Assembly (NCBI GenBank): GCA_003339415.1
Contig: PDHQ01000429.1
Location: 1-24,448 of the forward strand
Length of the DNA stretch: 24,448 nt
Reading direction: 5' to 3'
DNA from: Ophiocordyceps camponoti-saundersi (nom. inval.)
Lineage: Eukaryota > Ascomycota > Sordariomycetes > Hypocreales > Ophiocordycipitaceae
The notes under the pieces are model-generated. The model worked only from the letters and a program-made list of their open reading frames with translations. It had not been told where the DNA came from and searched no databases. The position numbers and the translations under genes were made by a program. Positions 1 through 11,110 of this stretch are shown here, in pieces; position 1 is the first letter of the stretch; the number at the start of each line of letters is the position of its first letter.

Positions 1-62
1 AAAAAAGAGGGGAAAAAAGAAAATAAAAAAAAAAAAGGAAAAAAAAAAAAAAAAAAATAAAA
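1..62. repeat. A-rich low-complexity tract
   Basis: Almost pure A with short G runs at the window edge, just before R1 copy A. No other signal is visible. Confidence 0.8.
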
Positions 63-878
63 AGGGGAGATATAAAATATAATAGTAGCTTAGAAAATAA
101 ATATTTATATCTTTTTACCGTTAAACTATATATCTAAAATATAAAGTAAAGTTAAAAGCTATAATAAAAACTTTCTAATTTAAATTATTTATTATTATTA
201 AATTTATTTTAGAGACCGTAATAATATACGAAATATCCCTAAAAGTAAGCGTACTTAAACTATTTAGCGTTAAAAAGATTTTATTAGATAATAAGCTCCT
301 AGTATCTTTAAGCTTAATATTAAAAAAAGGGCTTCGTAAACTATAATATATAATTAAGTTAATTATTAAATAGGAAGGAAAGGAGGAGGTATTTAGTTAC
401 TATATAATATTCTAAATCGTTAGCGTTATAATATATATAAATAGGAGAACCGAAATAACCGTTAGATAGTAAGAGCTTAAGTTTATCGGTAAAAGAATAA
501 GTATATTATTTATAAGGCGTTATACGCCGCCTAGGCGGCCTAGGCTTATTCTTTTTCGCGTTATATATATTTCCTAAACTTAAAAAGTTATTAGCTATAA
601 CGCGGGAGTTAGGTATTATATTATAAGCTATTCTAGCTTACCTAAACCGGCGGGAGCGTTACTTAATTTTATTATAAGTATCGTAACGAAAAATATATAT
701 AGTGCTTAAGAAAGCGAAATATTAGTATATAATACTACGCGTTTATCTCTTAGAGGGTTTATAAGAAGGAATAAAATATAAGGAGGAAAATAAGGAGGTT
801 AAAAGGAAAATAATACTTATTTTATATAGAAGAACGACGAAAATAAGAAAAACGGTTAAAAAGAGTAGGAATAATAGC

Positions 879-881
<3 letters not shown>

Positions 882-910
<29 letters not shown>

Positions 911-952
911 CTATATACGGAAAGAATAGAGAGAGAGAGAGAGGGAAAGAAA

Positions 953-1016
<64 letters not shown>
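882..1016. repeat. (TA)n, (GA)n and poly-A module inside R1 copy A
   Basis: An alternating TA run of about 26 bp (near 884-909) is followed by gagagaga blocks (about 927-984) and then some 30 A. The same order of TA run, then GA run, then a segment like cctatttacttatataact recurs in copies B, D and C, so the module belongs to the element and is not a chance microsatellite. Confidence 0.85.
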
Positions 1017-1019
<3 letters not shown>

Positions 1020-1189
1020 ATTTACTTATATAACTACTATAAGCGATAAAGTAAAGAGGGATATAAAAAAAAAAGTAATTAGGCGAAATAAAAATAAGCT
1101 ATAAGATATTATATTTACGTAAGTAAGAGTATAAGGAAACTAATAAAAGGTAGAAAAAATAGCGTAAGGAATAATATATATAGTAATAA

Positions 1190-1625
1190 GAGTAGTAAGA
1201 AAGCGAGGCGATAAAGAGAATAATAAGAGAGCGAGAGAACGAGGAGAGTAATAAAAAAGCGAGAGGACTAAAAAGTAAAAGATCGAAAAGGCGAGGAGAG
1301 TAGCGAGAGCGGTAAGAGGACTAAAAAGCGAGAGATCGAAAGGGCGAGGAGAGTAGCGAGAGCGGTAAGAGGACTAAAAAGCGAGAGATCGAAAAGGTAA
1401 GGAGACTAGTAGTAAAAGGAGAAAAGGGCGAGGAGAGTAGCGAGAGAGTAAGGGGATAATAAAGTAGCGAGAAAGCGAGGGGACGATAAAATAGCGAAAA
1501 ATTAAAAAAGCAAGAAGGGAAAAGAATAGTAAGAGAGCGAGAAGGGAAAATTAGCGAAGTAGCGAAAAAGGTAAAAAATTAAAAAGGGGAAAAAAAATAA
1601 GAGGATAAAGGGGGGAGGGGAGATC
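1190..1625. repeat. Polypurine tract of R1 copy A
   Basis: More than 400 bp with almost only A and G on the plus strand. The few C residues sit mostly in CG (agcgag, ggcgag) or in short ctaaaaag blocks. Short units such as gcgagagatcgaaa and ggactaaaaagcg recur imperfectly, so this is a decayed minisatellite. No gene is visible. Confidence 0.8.
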
Positions 1626-2795
1626 TAAATATTATATTTAAAATAAAAAATTAATTTTATAAGGTAGCTTTATTATTATAAGTTATCTCTAAGGCTAAAG
1701 TTACGATTTATAAATTTAATAATAACTTTAAAAGAAAGTTAAAAAGTTAGATTTTTAGTTAAGTTTATTTATATAAAAAATAAAGAGTAAAAGCTAGTAA
1801 ATAAGTTAATTATAGCTAAAAAATAATATACGCGTAAGTAGCTTTAATTTATAATATTTCTAAAACTAAAAGTTTTTATAAATTACTTATACGGTAACCT
1901 TATAGCTAAGTAAGCTAATCCGAATATAAGGATAGAGAATAAGGGGAGGGGTTTATAAAAAATAGCTAATTACTTTTCGCTATCGGTAATATTATTACTA
2001 CTTAGCGGATTTATTTAAAAGTAAAAGGGGAGTATAGCCGGAATTTAAAAAGAAGTATAGCTACGCTACTAGTAGAAGAGGATATATATCGTATAAGTAT
2101 TATTTTTAAAAAAAGGTATTCTAATATAGCGGATAAAGGGGTATAGCGAGTTAACGTAATAGTAACGCGTAGAAACTTAAATAGGCGATCTTTTTAAGGC
2201 CGCGAGATAAGCTTAGATAGGCGATCCTCTTAATATTACGAGGATAGCGCGGAAATAGCTTCTTAACTATATAATCTTAATAACCTCTCGCTTAGTTAAG
2301 TTATCGCGTTTAAAGTATAAGGTAACGGGGTAGGCGGGATAAGAGAGAAGTATAGTCTTATCGGGCTATATAAAGTTAGTAGGAGGGTTTATTTATTAAG
2401 AAGAGAAGAAGGTATTATAAAAAGATAAAAGGACCGCTAGTAGCTATCGAAATAGTTAGTTTTAAAAAGTAAAATAATAAGATTATATCGCTACCGCTAG
2501 TAACACTATTTTTTAATCGGACTAAGGTGAGTAAAGTAAGTAATAATAATAGGATTTATAACCTTATTATAGAAGATTAACTAAGGAAAGAAGGAATAAA
2601 AATAAAGAGGAAATATTATATAGAGAGGGAGATAAGGGGAGGGGTATAAGAATATAAAATACTTTTTTTTATTAAATCGCGAGGTTAACGATTATAAGGA
2701 GGCTAAGATAATAGAAAAAAGAAAGAAATATATTATATATATATAGGTATATATATATATAAAAGGAAAAGAAAGGAGAGGGGGGAAAAAATAAG

Positions 2796-5357
2796 ATAAG
2801 GAGATATAAAATATAATTATAGTATAGAAGATAAATAGTTATATCTTTCTATTATTAAACTATATATTTAGAATATAAATAGAGTTAAGAGCTATATTAG
2901 GCACCTTTAGAATCGAATTATTCGCTATTATCGAACCTATCTTAGAGGCTATAATACTTCGTAAAATATCCTCGGAGGTAAGTATATTTAAGCCGTTTAG
3001 CGGCAGAGAGATTTTCTTATATAATAAGCTCTTAGTATTTTTAGGCTTAATATTAAAAAAAAAGCTCTATAAACTATAATATATAATTAGGTTAGTTATT
3101 AAGTAGGAAGGAAAGGGGGAGGTATCTAGTTACCGCGTAATATTTTAATTAGTTAGCGTTATAATATATATAAACCGGAGAACCGTAATATCCCTTAGAT
3201 AGCTAAAGCTCGAAACTATTAGTAAAAGAATAAGTATATATCTAAAAGGGCATTATACGCCGCCTTAGTAGCCTATATTTATTCTTTTTTTACCTTGAGT
3301 ATATTCCCTAAGCTTAAAGGGTTATTAGCTATAGCGTAGGAGTTAAGTATTATATTATAAGCTAGTTAGGCTAACCTCGATTAGTAGGATTATTACTAAA
3401 CCTCGCCGTAAATATCGTAATAAAGAATATATACGGTGCTTAAAAAAGTAAAATATTAGTATACGATACTACGTATTTATTTACTTAAGGGTTTATAGCG
3501 AGGAAAAAGATATAAAAAGGAAAGAGGAGAGGTAAAAGGGAAAATAATACCTATTTTATATAGAAAAATAACGAAAATAAGAAAAATAATTAGAAAGAGT
3601 ATAAATAAAAGCGTATATATATATATATATATATATATAACTATATATAAAAAGAGGGAGAGAGAGAGAGAGAAATAAAATATAAATAAGGAAAAAAAAA
3701 CCTATTTACTTATATAACTAATAAAGGCGATAAAATAAGGAGATATATAAAAGAAAAAATAGCTACGTAAAATAAAAATAAGCTATAAAATAGCGCGTTA
3801 ATACGGGCAAAAATATAAAAAAGCTACTAAAAGGTAAAAAAAATAATAGGAGAAATAATATATATAGCGATAAAAATAATAAGAAAGTAAAAGGGGGGAA
3901 AAATAATAAAAGAGCGAAAAGAGTAGTAAAAGTAGCGAGGGGGCGAGAGAGCGAAAGTTATAAAAAGAGGGTAAGAGGATAAGGAGAGTAGCGAGGGTAG
4001 CGAGGGGGCGAGAGAGCGAAAATTATAAAAAGAGAGCAAGAGGATAAAAAGAGTAGCGTAAGCGGCGAGAGGACTAAAAAGCGAGAAAAAGAAAAGGCGA
4101 GGGGGCGGGGAGATAAGCGATAGAGTAAGGAAAGGGAAGAGAGTAGCGAGGGAGTAAAAAGGCGAGAATATAAGTAATAAAGCGAGAAAAAGGAAAAAAA
4201 TAGCGAGAAAATAAGAGGGCGAGAGAGCGAAAACGCTAGTAATAGAGCGAGGAAAGGGAAAATAATTACGAAAAGGCGAGGAGAGTAGTAAGAAAGCGAG
4301 AGAATAAGAGAGTAGTAAGAGAGTAAGAGGATAAGAGAGTAGCGAAAAAGCGAGAGGATAAGAGAGTAGTAAGAGAGCGAGAGGACGAGAGAGTAGCGAG
4401 AGAGTAAGAGATCGAAAAAGCGAGAGATCGAGGATACTAGCGATAAAGAAAGGAAAAGGAAAAAAATAGTAAAAAAGCGAAAGGGGAGAGATTAGCAAAG
4501 TAGCAGGAGAGGTAAGAAATTAAGGAGGGGAAAAAAGATAAGAGGATAAGGGGAGAGGGGGGGGGGGGGTTAAATATTATAATTAAAATAAAGTAATAAT
4601 TCTATAAAGTAGCTTTATAACTATAAGTTATTTTTAAAATTAGAGTTATAGTTTATAAACTTAATAATACTTATAAAGAGTTAAAAAGTTAAATTTCTAG
4701 TTAAGTTTATTTTAACGCGTAGAAACCTAAATAGGTAATCTTTTTAAAGCTATAAGGTAGTCTTCGATAAGCGATTATTTTAACGCTATAAGGATAGCGC
4801 GGAAGAAGCTCCTTAACCGTATAATCTTAATAATTTCTCGCTTTATTATATTATCGTATCTAAGGCGTAAAGTAACGGGGTAAGTAGGATAAGAGAGAAG
4901 TGCGGTCTTATTAAGCTATAAAGAGTTAATAAAAGGGTTTATTTGCTAGAAAGAAAGGGATATATTATAATAAAGTAAAAGGGCCGCTAGTAAAAGTTAG
5001 AATAGTTAGTTCTAAAAGGTAAAATAATAAGATTATATTACTAGCGCTAGTAAAATTATCTTTCGATTAAGCTAAGTAAAGTAAAGCGAATAACGATAAT
5101 AGAATTTATAGCCTTATAGTTAGAATATTAGTAAGGGAAAGAAAAATCGAAGATAAAGGAATAAATACCTTTTTAGAGAGGGAGCTAAAAAGGTAGAAGA
5201 ATATATAATATTTTTTTTTTAATTATAAAACTCGAAAATAATAAGGAGGCTAAGATAATAAAAGAGAGAAGGAAAAGTATCGTATATATATACGTATATA
5301 TATATAAAAGGAAAAAGGAGATAGAGAGAGTAAGAGAGTAAGAGAGAGGAGAGGGGG
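2796..5357. repeat. Dispersed repeat R1, copy B
   Basis: Second unit of the tandem pair, collinear with copy A apart from the missing segment that would fall at about 4712. It shares aaggagatataaaatataatta at the start, the attagctatagcg block near 3325, a TA run at about 3617-3639, the segment cctatttacttatataact near 3701, the long purine tract, and the ggaggctaagataataaaag end near 5245. The sequence stays TA-rich with retained CG, as in copy A. No coding frame is supported. Confidence 0.8.
3835..4570. repeat. Polypurine tract of R1 copy B, ending in a poly-G run
   Basis: About 730 bp of nearly pure purine on the plus strand, built from degenerate units such as gcgagagag, gtaagaggataag and gagtagcgag, and ending in a G run at about 4557-4569. 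Because the complementary strand is almost pure pyrimidine, a 223-codon frame on the minus strand (3827-4498) stays open by composition alone. Its product is a Ser/Leu/Phe/Pro-rich string without domains, and I do not regard it as a gene. Confidence 0.85.
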
Positions 5358-5389
5358 GTGTTTTTTTTTATTCCGAAATATTTATATAT

Positions 5390-5909
5390 ATTAATAAAAT
5401 AGGCATAGTAAGGCGCTACGTTAATAGCTATCCTTAAGTTAGAAATAGCTAGTAAAAAAGCTACTAAGATATATAAGCTTTAGCTACTTATTAAGGGAAA
5501 GCGTATCTATCTATATAAAAAGCTATTAGAATTTTAAGGCGCGTCTTATATTAGCTAGCTTAGTAAATTATAGAGAAAAAATATTAGGAGGTAGATTATA
5601 ATAAGATAAAGAGGAATATATACTAAAAGGTAGCTACTACGCGAGGGCGGCTAGTAAAAAGTATATAGTATATATTTATAATAGCTATTAGAAGTAGATA
5701 GCTATTTACGAAGTAGAAAGGAACGTATATAGTTTTAGTAAGGCGTCTAGCATAAAGTTAGCTTATCTTTTTCGATTACGCGGGTTTCGGTAAGCGTAGC
5801 GTATTATTAGCTATAGCGCGGGAGTTAAGTGCGATATTAGGAGCGCGGCTAGGCTTACCTCCCTAAGTAGTAGCGTTATCTAACTTTATTATAGGTATCG
5901 CGAGAATAG

Positions 5910-5957
<48 letters not shown>

Positions 5958-5973
5958 TTTTGTTTGTGAAGTT

Positions 5974-6017
<44 letters not shown>

Positions 6018-6330
6018 GTGCTACGCGTCTATTTCGGAGATATATTAGTAGTAAGGAAAAGATACGGAGAGCGTAATAGAGAGGTAGAAAAAATATAATA
6101 ACTAGTTTATATATAAAGATAATAAACGAGGATAAGATAACGGAAGAGGAAGAAAACGTATTATATTTTTATATATATATAAGCGCGGATATAATAATAT
6201 ATATATAGGGGACGAAAAAGACGGAAGAGAGAGGAAAGAGGAGAGAAGCGTAAAGAAGAAAAGGGAGAGAGAAATATAAGAAACTACCTAGGAGGATAAG
6301 ACTATATAAGCGTAATAAAGCCTTAAGTAT
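5390..6330. repeat. Dispersed repeat R1, copy D (diverged)
   Basis: The block ttagctatagcgcgggagtt near 5809-5828 and the following ggcttacctccctaag match copies A and B. After it come a TA-rich run (about 6166-6210), a purine stretch and gaaactacctaggagg, in the same module order as the other copies. The core is interrupted by a poly-T insertion and is shortened around it. No coding frame is seen. Confidence 0.65.
5912..6014. repeat. Two long poly-T runs flanking a short TG-containing segment
   Basis: About 44 T, then about 20 mixed bases (5956-5975, including tgtttgtgaagttgg), then about 39 T. The middle segment holds several TG dinucleotides although TG is almost absent for kilobases around it. 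It may be a late insertion (for example a reverse-transcribed poly-A tail) or unreliable sequence at a homopolymer. Confidence 0.9.
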
Positions 6331-6560
6331 ATATAATAATAAAAAAGGAATACTAGAAAGAGAGTAAGTATTAGGGAAAATAGATATATTTATATATTAT
6401 TAATAGAATAAATATTTAAATATAAAGATAGCTTAGGAAATAAAAGGTAATTTAAGAAAATAAGTATAAGGTTAAGCTAAGTAAGGGAGAAATATAATAT
6501 AAAAGTAAGTAAACTAAGGTACCCGGTTTATAAAGGTACTAATAAGAAATAGGATATATA
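6330..6560. other. Unassigned TA-rich spacer
   Basis: Between R1 copies D and C. It has no open frame and no match to the repeats defined here. Confidence 0.4.
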
Positions 6561-7560
6561 AAATAATTTTTTTTTTATTTTTTTAGTTACTAAACTATAT
6601 ATATATATAATAAAAAACTATAAGTTAGAAGAGTCTAAATCTAATAGTTTATTATAACTAAACTTATCGAGGAGGCCGAGGAACTAGATAAAATAACCTA
6701 GAGGTATTAGCACTTAATCCTTTCTTAAGGGGAGGGATTTTATCGAAAATAAAGCTCTTAGAACCTTACCGCGTAACGCCTTAAGCCGGGCGTAGTAAAC
6801 TATACGATATAATCGGGAAATTTATTAAGTAAATAGGGAAATAAAATATAATACTTACTACCCTATACTTTACCCTAGTTAAAAAGTATAATATATATAT
6901 ATAAGCACTAAAGTAACCGAAGGAATAGAATAAGGCGAGTTAGCTAGCGTAAGATATAATATAAAAAGTATAAGGCGTTATGCCCCGGGCCTACTTATAC
7001 CTCGTAACCGCGAAGGTTAAGGTAAAGCTTAGCGCGCTTTAGCTATAGCGTAGTAGTTAAGTATAATATTACGAGAGTAGGTAGCTTACCTTAATAAGTA
7101 GGGGCGATAGTTAACCTCGCCGTAGATATTATAATAATATAGATATAGGGTGCTTAAGGTAGCGAGTAGGTTATTATATAGTAGTGCGCGTTTATTTCTA
7201 AAAGGCGTTAGTAGCGGGGAATATTATATAAATAGTATACTAAAAGTATAAAAATAAAATATATATATCTACGAAAGGAAAGGGGAGGTAGAAAAAGAGA
7301 GAGAGAGAGAGAAAATAAGAAATATAAAATATAAGAGAGTTAGAAAGAATACCGGTTTCCTTATATAACTTATATAGGCAAGAGGCCGAAAAGAGTAACG
7401 AGGAAAGTAAGGATATAATAGCGAAAGATAATAAGGAGATAGGCATAGTAAGTTAGGGAGGAAAAAAAAATAAAAGAGAAAAAGGAGAGAGAAGAGGACT
7501 ATACGTATATTATTTTTATAAAAGAGGGGAGGGGGGGCGTTTATAGGGTATAGGGTAGCA
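6560..7560. repeat. Dispersed repeat R1, copy C (diverged)
   Basis: It shares with A, B and D the block tttagctatagcgtagtagttaa near 7028-7050, the segment cctcgccgtagatatta near 7115, the gtgcttaag-like block near 7149, a GA run at about 7293-7314 and a ttccttatataact segment near 7357. It is the most GC-preserved copy (for example ttatgccccgggcc near 6979), which suggests a different age or a different RIP history. No coding frame is supported; a 68-codon minus-strand frame here (7240-7446) is low-complexity shadow. Confidence 0.65.
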
Positions 7561-7969
7561 TTTTTTTTTATAAAGATAAGAGCGTAAATATAAGGGAATA
7601 AGAAGGGTTAAGAGATAGAAAAAGTAATAATAAGAAGCTAAAAGAATATTTATAAGAGGTAAGGTATTATAATAAGGAAAAATAATATATAAGGAAGTAA
7701 AGTAAAAATATTAATAAATTAAACTAAGATAAGTATAGTTTATAAGTAAAGGGGATAAGCTAGTTTAGCGGCGGCTATAGGTATATATAAGGAAAAGAAC
7801 GCTAAACTAAAGTAGAATACTATCGAGAGCTTTTACGGAGTACGATTAAATAGTTATTAGTGCTATTTTAAACTATAGATACTTTTATAAATTAGAGAGA
7901 TAAAGGCGGCTATAGTAAGGTAGTTTAGTAGCGGTATTAGACGCGCTAAAAGAAAAACAAGCATATAAC
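7560..7969. other. Unassigned TA-rich spacer
   Basis: About 400 bp with stops in all frames. I see no repeat, RNA or coding signal in it. Confidence 0.4.
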
Positions 7970-8556
7970 TTAGCTAGGGGATTTCTAGGGGCTTTAATAG
8001 GGTTTAGTTAAAAGGTTTCTAAACCTCTTTCTTTTCCTAAAGGTATCTAAGGATTAGGATATAAAAGGTAAAGAATATAGGACTAGGGTTATTATTAAGT
8101 ATATAGCTTAGATTAGTTTCCTTTAAGAGAGGAAGAAATTAAGTAAGTAATTAGCCCTAACCTTATCTTTATAAGCTATTATAAAAGTTATATATCGTAA
8201 GTTAAGTCTTAGAGAGGACTTATAGTAAAAACTCTACTAAACGGAACTATAACTTTATTTTAAACTCTATACTTTTATATTATAAATTACTAATTTAAAT
8301 ACTTATTCTAAAGTCTTTAGCACTTAATTAAATAGTTCTTATCTTCTTTTCTCTTTCTTCTCTTATCTTTATATAAAAAACCGACTCCTTATTATTTTCC
8401 CCTATAGAGAATTACTATCTAGCTCTCCCCCCTAAAGCTAGAGATCCCCCCTTATATTAGTTAAAGACTTTAGTTACCTAAGAAGTTACGCCCCTTAGGT
8501 ATCTGCTACGCTTACTTAGGGTATCCTTCTTCCCCCGCTAAAGTAGCAGATATTAT
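7970..8556 (+). mobile_element. R2 LTR-like element, copy 1 (full length)
   Basis: It aligns from agggtttagttaaa (near 8000) to cttcttcccccgctaaagt (near 8528-8546) with copy 2 at about 12893-13452, and in its second half with copy 3 at 15361-15660. All three conserve a TATA-like core: a pyrimidine stretch, then tttatataaaaaaccgac (about 8368-8386), then tatagagaatta some 20 bp downstream. That layout is typical of the promoter part of a long terminal repeat, but the terminal dinucleotides and target-site duplications are too decayed to prove LTR identity. Strand is set by the TATA-like core and is an inference. Confidence 0.6.
8365..8412 (+). promoter_or_regulatory. TATA-like core conserved in R2 copies
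   Basis: ctttatata followed by an aaaaccgac block and a downstream tatagagaatta is kept in all three R2 copies (also near 13270 and 15480) while the flanks have drifted. It is consistent with an RNA polymerase II core promoter inside an LTR; function is not shown. Confidence 0.4.
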
Positions 8557-8815
8557 TAGAGGATATAATATAGTATAGTCTTCCTCGATAGAGGAAGGAA
8601 TAAGGTAAGTAGTATCTAGCCCTTAAGCTTATATTAATAGCTATCTTAAAAAGTCGCATATCGCGAATTTAGTCTTAGAAAGGACTTCTAGCAAAACTTA
8701 AGTTAACGAAATTATAACTTCGCCTTAAAACTCGGACTATTATATAATAAATTACTCTTTTAATAAATAAATAAAGACTTTAAAGCTTTAATTAAATAGT
8801 TAAAAGTAATAAGAA
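8557..8815 (+). mobile_element. R2 partial copy in tandem
   Basis: Directly after copy 1 the sequence returns to the R2 middle part: a segment like tcctcgatagaggaagg, then tagcccttaag, then tcgcatatcgcgaattta and cttagaaaggactt, in the order seen in copy 1 at about 8112-8340 and in copy 2 at about 13020-13245. It stops near attaaatagttaaaag, before the TATA-like core. This is a truncated nested or tandem copy. Confidence 0.55.
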
Positions 8816-8972
8816 AGGGGGTAAGGTGATAAAGCGCGCAAGAGATAGATATAGCACGCGGGGGGGGGGGGAGGGTAGTTTTTTTTTTTTAAGGAGGTAG
8901 GAAGAAAGACGGGATATAAGTTATAATATAATATTATTAAAATAAAGTAGCGGGGTATAACCTACTATATAG

Positions 8973-9011
<39 letters not shown>

Positions 9012-9834
9012 CGAGAACTTAGTTAACCGGTAATATTATAGAGTAGGGAGTTATAGTTAAAATAAGGTTAGATAATAGTAAGAAGGCGCATATTCTAATA
9101 ATAATAGTAGAATAGAGGGCGAGGTAGTTTATCTTAAAAAAAGACTAAGTATTAGTATAGATAGTTATTAAAGTTATTACGGGTTTAAAAATATACTTAG
9201 ATAGAGTTAAGAGGAGAATAGTATCGCGTTAAGTAGATAAGTAATAGCTAGCTTAGGAAAGATAAATATTTTACGAACTACGTACTTTATTATACTTAAA
9301 GTATATACCGATATATAAAGTAAATTAGTAATATAAAGGACTTCGTTATAAGTTTAAGATAGGTAGTAGGAAAAGAGAGAAATATATTACGCTTAAAAAA
9401 GTCTTTACTACCCTTTCGTATATACGCTTAGGGATATCGGTTTCTTCTAAAAGTAGGCGTATAAATAAATAAAAGATAAAGGGCAGGTAATAGTTCGAAA
9501 TAGTAGTAAAGTCGGCCTTACTTTAGGCGGCGTGGCGAAGATAAAGGGTTTCTTGCCTAACTATAAAGGACGGCTTAAATAGCCCTAATTATAGAAGACT
9601 ATATAAACGGCGGCGGGGACGTTAGAATATATAATATATTACGGTTATTATTAGCGTTTAATATATACTATTTATCGAGAGTACGGGTTTCCTATAAGAT
9701 GATTTTTTTTTCTATTTTTTTTTAAAAAAAAATAAAAAATATTAGCTTATAAAAAGGGAAGATATACTTAATTATTATAAAAATAAGAAGGGCGCGGGTT
9801 AACGTTAAAAGGACGTAAGAGGATATATAAGCTT
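8816..9834. other. Decayed sequence, possibly coding, strand unresolved
   Basis: It starts with a G run (about 8858-8869) and a T run, then a TA microsatellite at about 8979-9007. From about 9003 to 9690 one frame on each strand can be read for more than 200 codons with TAA or TAG as the only interruptions. The minus reading is very hydrophobic (rich in L, I, Y, F), the plus reading rich in K, R and I with stops at likely Gln positions, so the plus strand seems the better candidate. I recognise no domain. A T-rich and A-rich block at about 9702-9740 separates it from the next remnant. Confidence 0.3.
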
Positions 9835-11110
9835 TCCCTACTACTTATAGCTATTTTACGGCTTCTATTAATTAACGTTATATTATATCGCTAAGAAGGA
9901 TATTATTATAGTATATTAGCTTTATTTAGTTCGCTAGCGAGAAGAGCCTATATAGCGCATGCTAAGTCTTCGCACTTTAACGACGCGCTTTTAAAGGGCC
10001 GCGAGGAGTTAGTCGCGGCGACCCTAGATAGTAAACTATTATCCTCCGCGGCTTATATAAACGCCGGTAAGAGCGGTATTATTAGTAGTTACTTTATCTT
10101 AAATATACTAAGATATATGCCTAAGAAGTAGTAGTATATAAGGGGCTCGTCGTAAGGCTGCGAGGCGTGGCCGGTAGCTTTAAGGGGACTATCTCTATAA
10201 TCTATTATTATATAACGGTAAAGTAAGGTAATATCCGGGGTCTCGTTATTAGCTAACTCGTGCTATATATCTCTATCTAATTCGAACGCTAAGAGGTTAA
10301 GCCTATCCGAAAAGACGGTATATACTTTATTATTATCTATATCGACGCCGTTTAGCGGGTAGAGACGCTAGCTAGGGCGGGGAGGTAAGTAAGGTAGCGG
10401 TATTATTTTCGAGGTATATAAGTCTCTAATAAATAGTAAGGCGGTATCGGGGACGTTACCGGGATACTTTACTAGATTCGAAGATATAGAATATACCTTA
10501 GAGCTATTAGATTCTTATATATCGCGTTTAATAAAAGATCGAACTATATAGCTATATCCTATATTATTAACTAATCCGGGTAGCTGCGGGTATCGAAATT
10601 CTAGCGATATAGATAGTAATATATTGTAAGGAAATAGAGGCTTTTTATTATAAGCACGCGGTATCTATTAGTTCTATCTTATAATATTATCTATAAATAG
10701 CTAAGCTATACTATATATAAGCTGCTAATTATAACGAAAGGTGTCTAGCTTAGCGTTAACTATAATATAAGCGTTTAGGGTAACGGTATAAGTAAGACCT
10801 TTATCGGCCGCGACGTTAGTAAGGTTTATCTCGAAAGCGGTATTAAGAACTTATAAACGATAATTATATAAGAGTAAGGCGTTAAAACTATACTAGTTTA
10901 AAAGAGCGAGGCTTCGTTACTTAGCTCGAGGCAGTATATAGGATATAAAACGCGTTAGGTAAGGAATAAGATAATACTAATATATTACGTTACCGGTATC
11001 GGTTAGGTTTATAAGTTAAGGAGGCGAGGGGCGTAAAAGGGTACTAGTTTTATAAGGTAAGATTACGATAAGGAGAACGTTACCTTATATAGTAGTAGGT
11101 AAGGGGGATT
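9835..11110 (-). pseudogene. Long RIP-degraded coding remnant, unknown protein
   Basis: On the minus strand one frame (codons at plus positions divisible by three, for example 10344-10346) can be followed for about 420 codons from 11110 down to 9835, broken only by roughly 20 TAA or TAG codons placed where Gln or Trp would be natural. Balanced stretches include KYPGNVPDTALLFIRDLYTS, YPLNGVDIDNNKVYTVFSDR (about 10300-10365) and SPLKATGHASQPYDEP (about 10140-10190). There are no signal peptides or repeats, and I cannot name the family. A plus-strand frame over the same stretch is also readable with about 30 such stops but is Ser/Leu-rich, as antisense readings tend to be, so minus is preferred. 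It lies between two R2 copies and could belong to that element or be a captured gene. Confidence 0.4.

Larger units (their letters stand above)
60..2795. repeat. Dispersed repeat R1, copy A
   Basis: First unit of a head-to-tail pair. It matches copy B along its length: the opening ggagatataaaatataat, the block with attagctataacgcgggagt near 590-610, a (TA)n and (GA)n module near 880-985, a purine tract, and the closing ggaggctaagataata near 2698. Copy A holds about 393 bp (roughly 1770-2162) that copy B lacks. CpA and TpG are nearly absent and stops crowd every frame, so no coding sequence can be supported. The family is unrecognised. It could be a non-autonomous element, a solo LTR derivative or a subtelomere-type repeat. 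Direction of transcription, if any, is unknown. Confidence 0.8.

Noticed and set aside
3827..4498. Minus-strand frame of 223 codons, the longest ATG-initiated frame in the window
   Set aside because: It lies wholly in the polypurine tract. The complementary pyrimidine strand cannot easily form stops, and the product is a Ser/Leu/Phe/Pro string without domain structure; the matching tract in copy A does not keep it.
7240..7446. Minus-strand frame of 68 codons, rich in hydrophobic residues
   Set aside because: It covers the GA/purine module of R1 copy C; openness follows from composition, and there is no equivalent in copies A, B or D.
1..7560. Mitochondrial or centromeric DNA because of high AT
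   Set aside because: CpG is abundant, TpA is in excess through CpA loss, and the frames are decayed transposon-like; mitochondrial genes or tRNAs are absent. A centromeric location cannot be tested from sequence alone.
9003..9690. Minus-strand multi-pass membrane protein
   Set aside because: The hydrophobic reading is what antisense of a Lys/Arg/Ile-rich TA-biased frame gives; no topology signals or family motifs support it.
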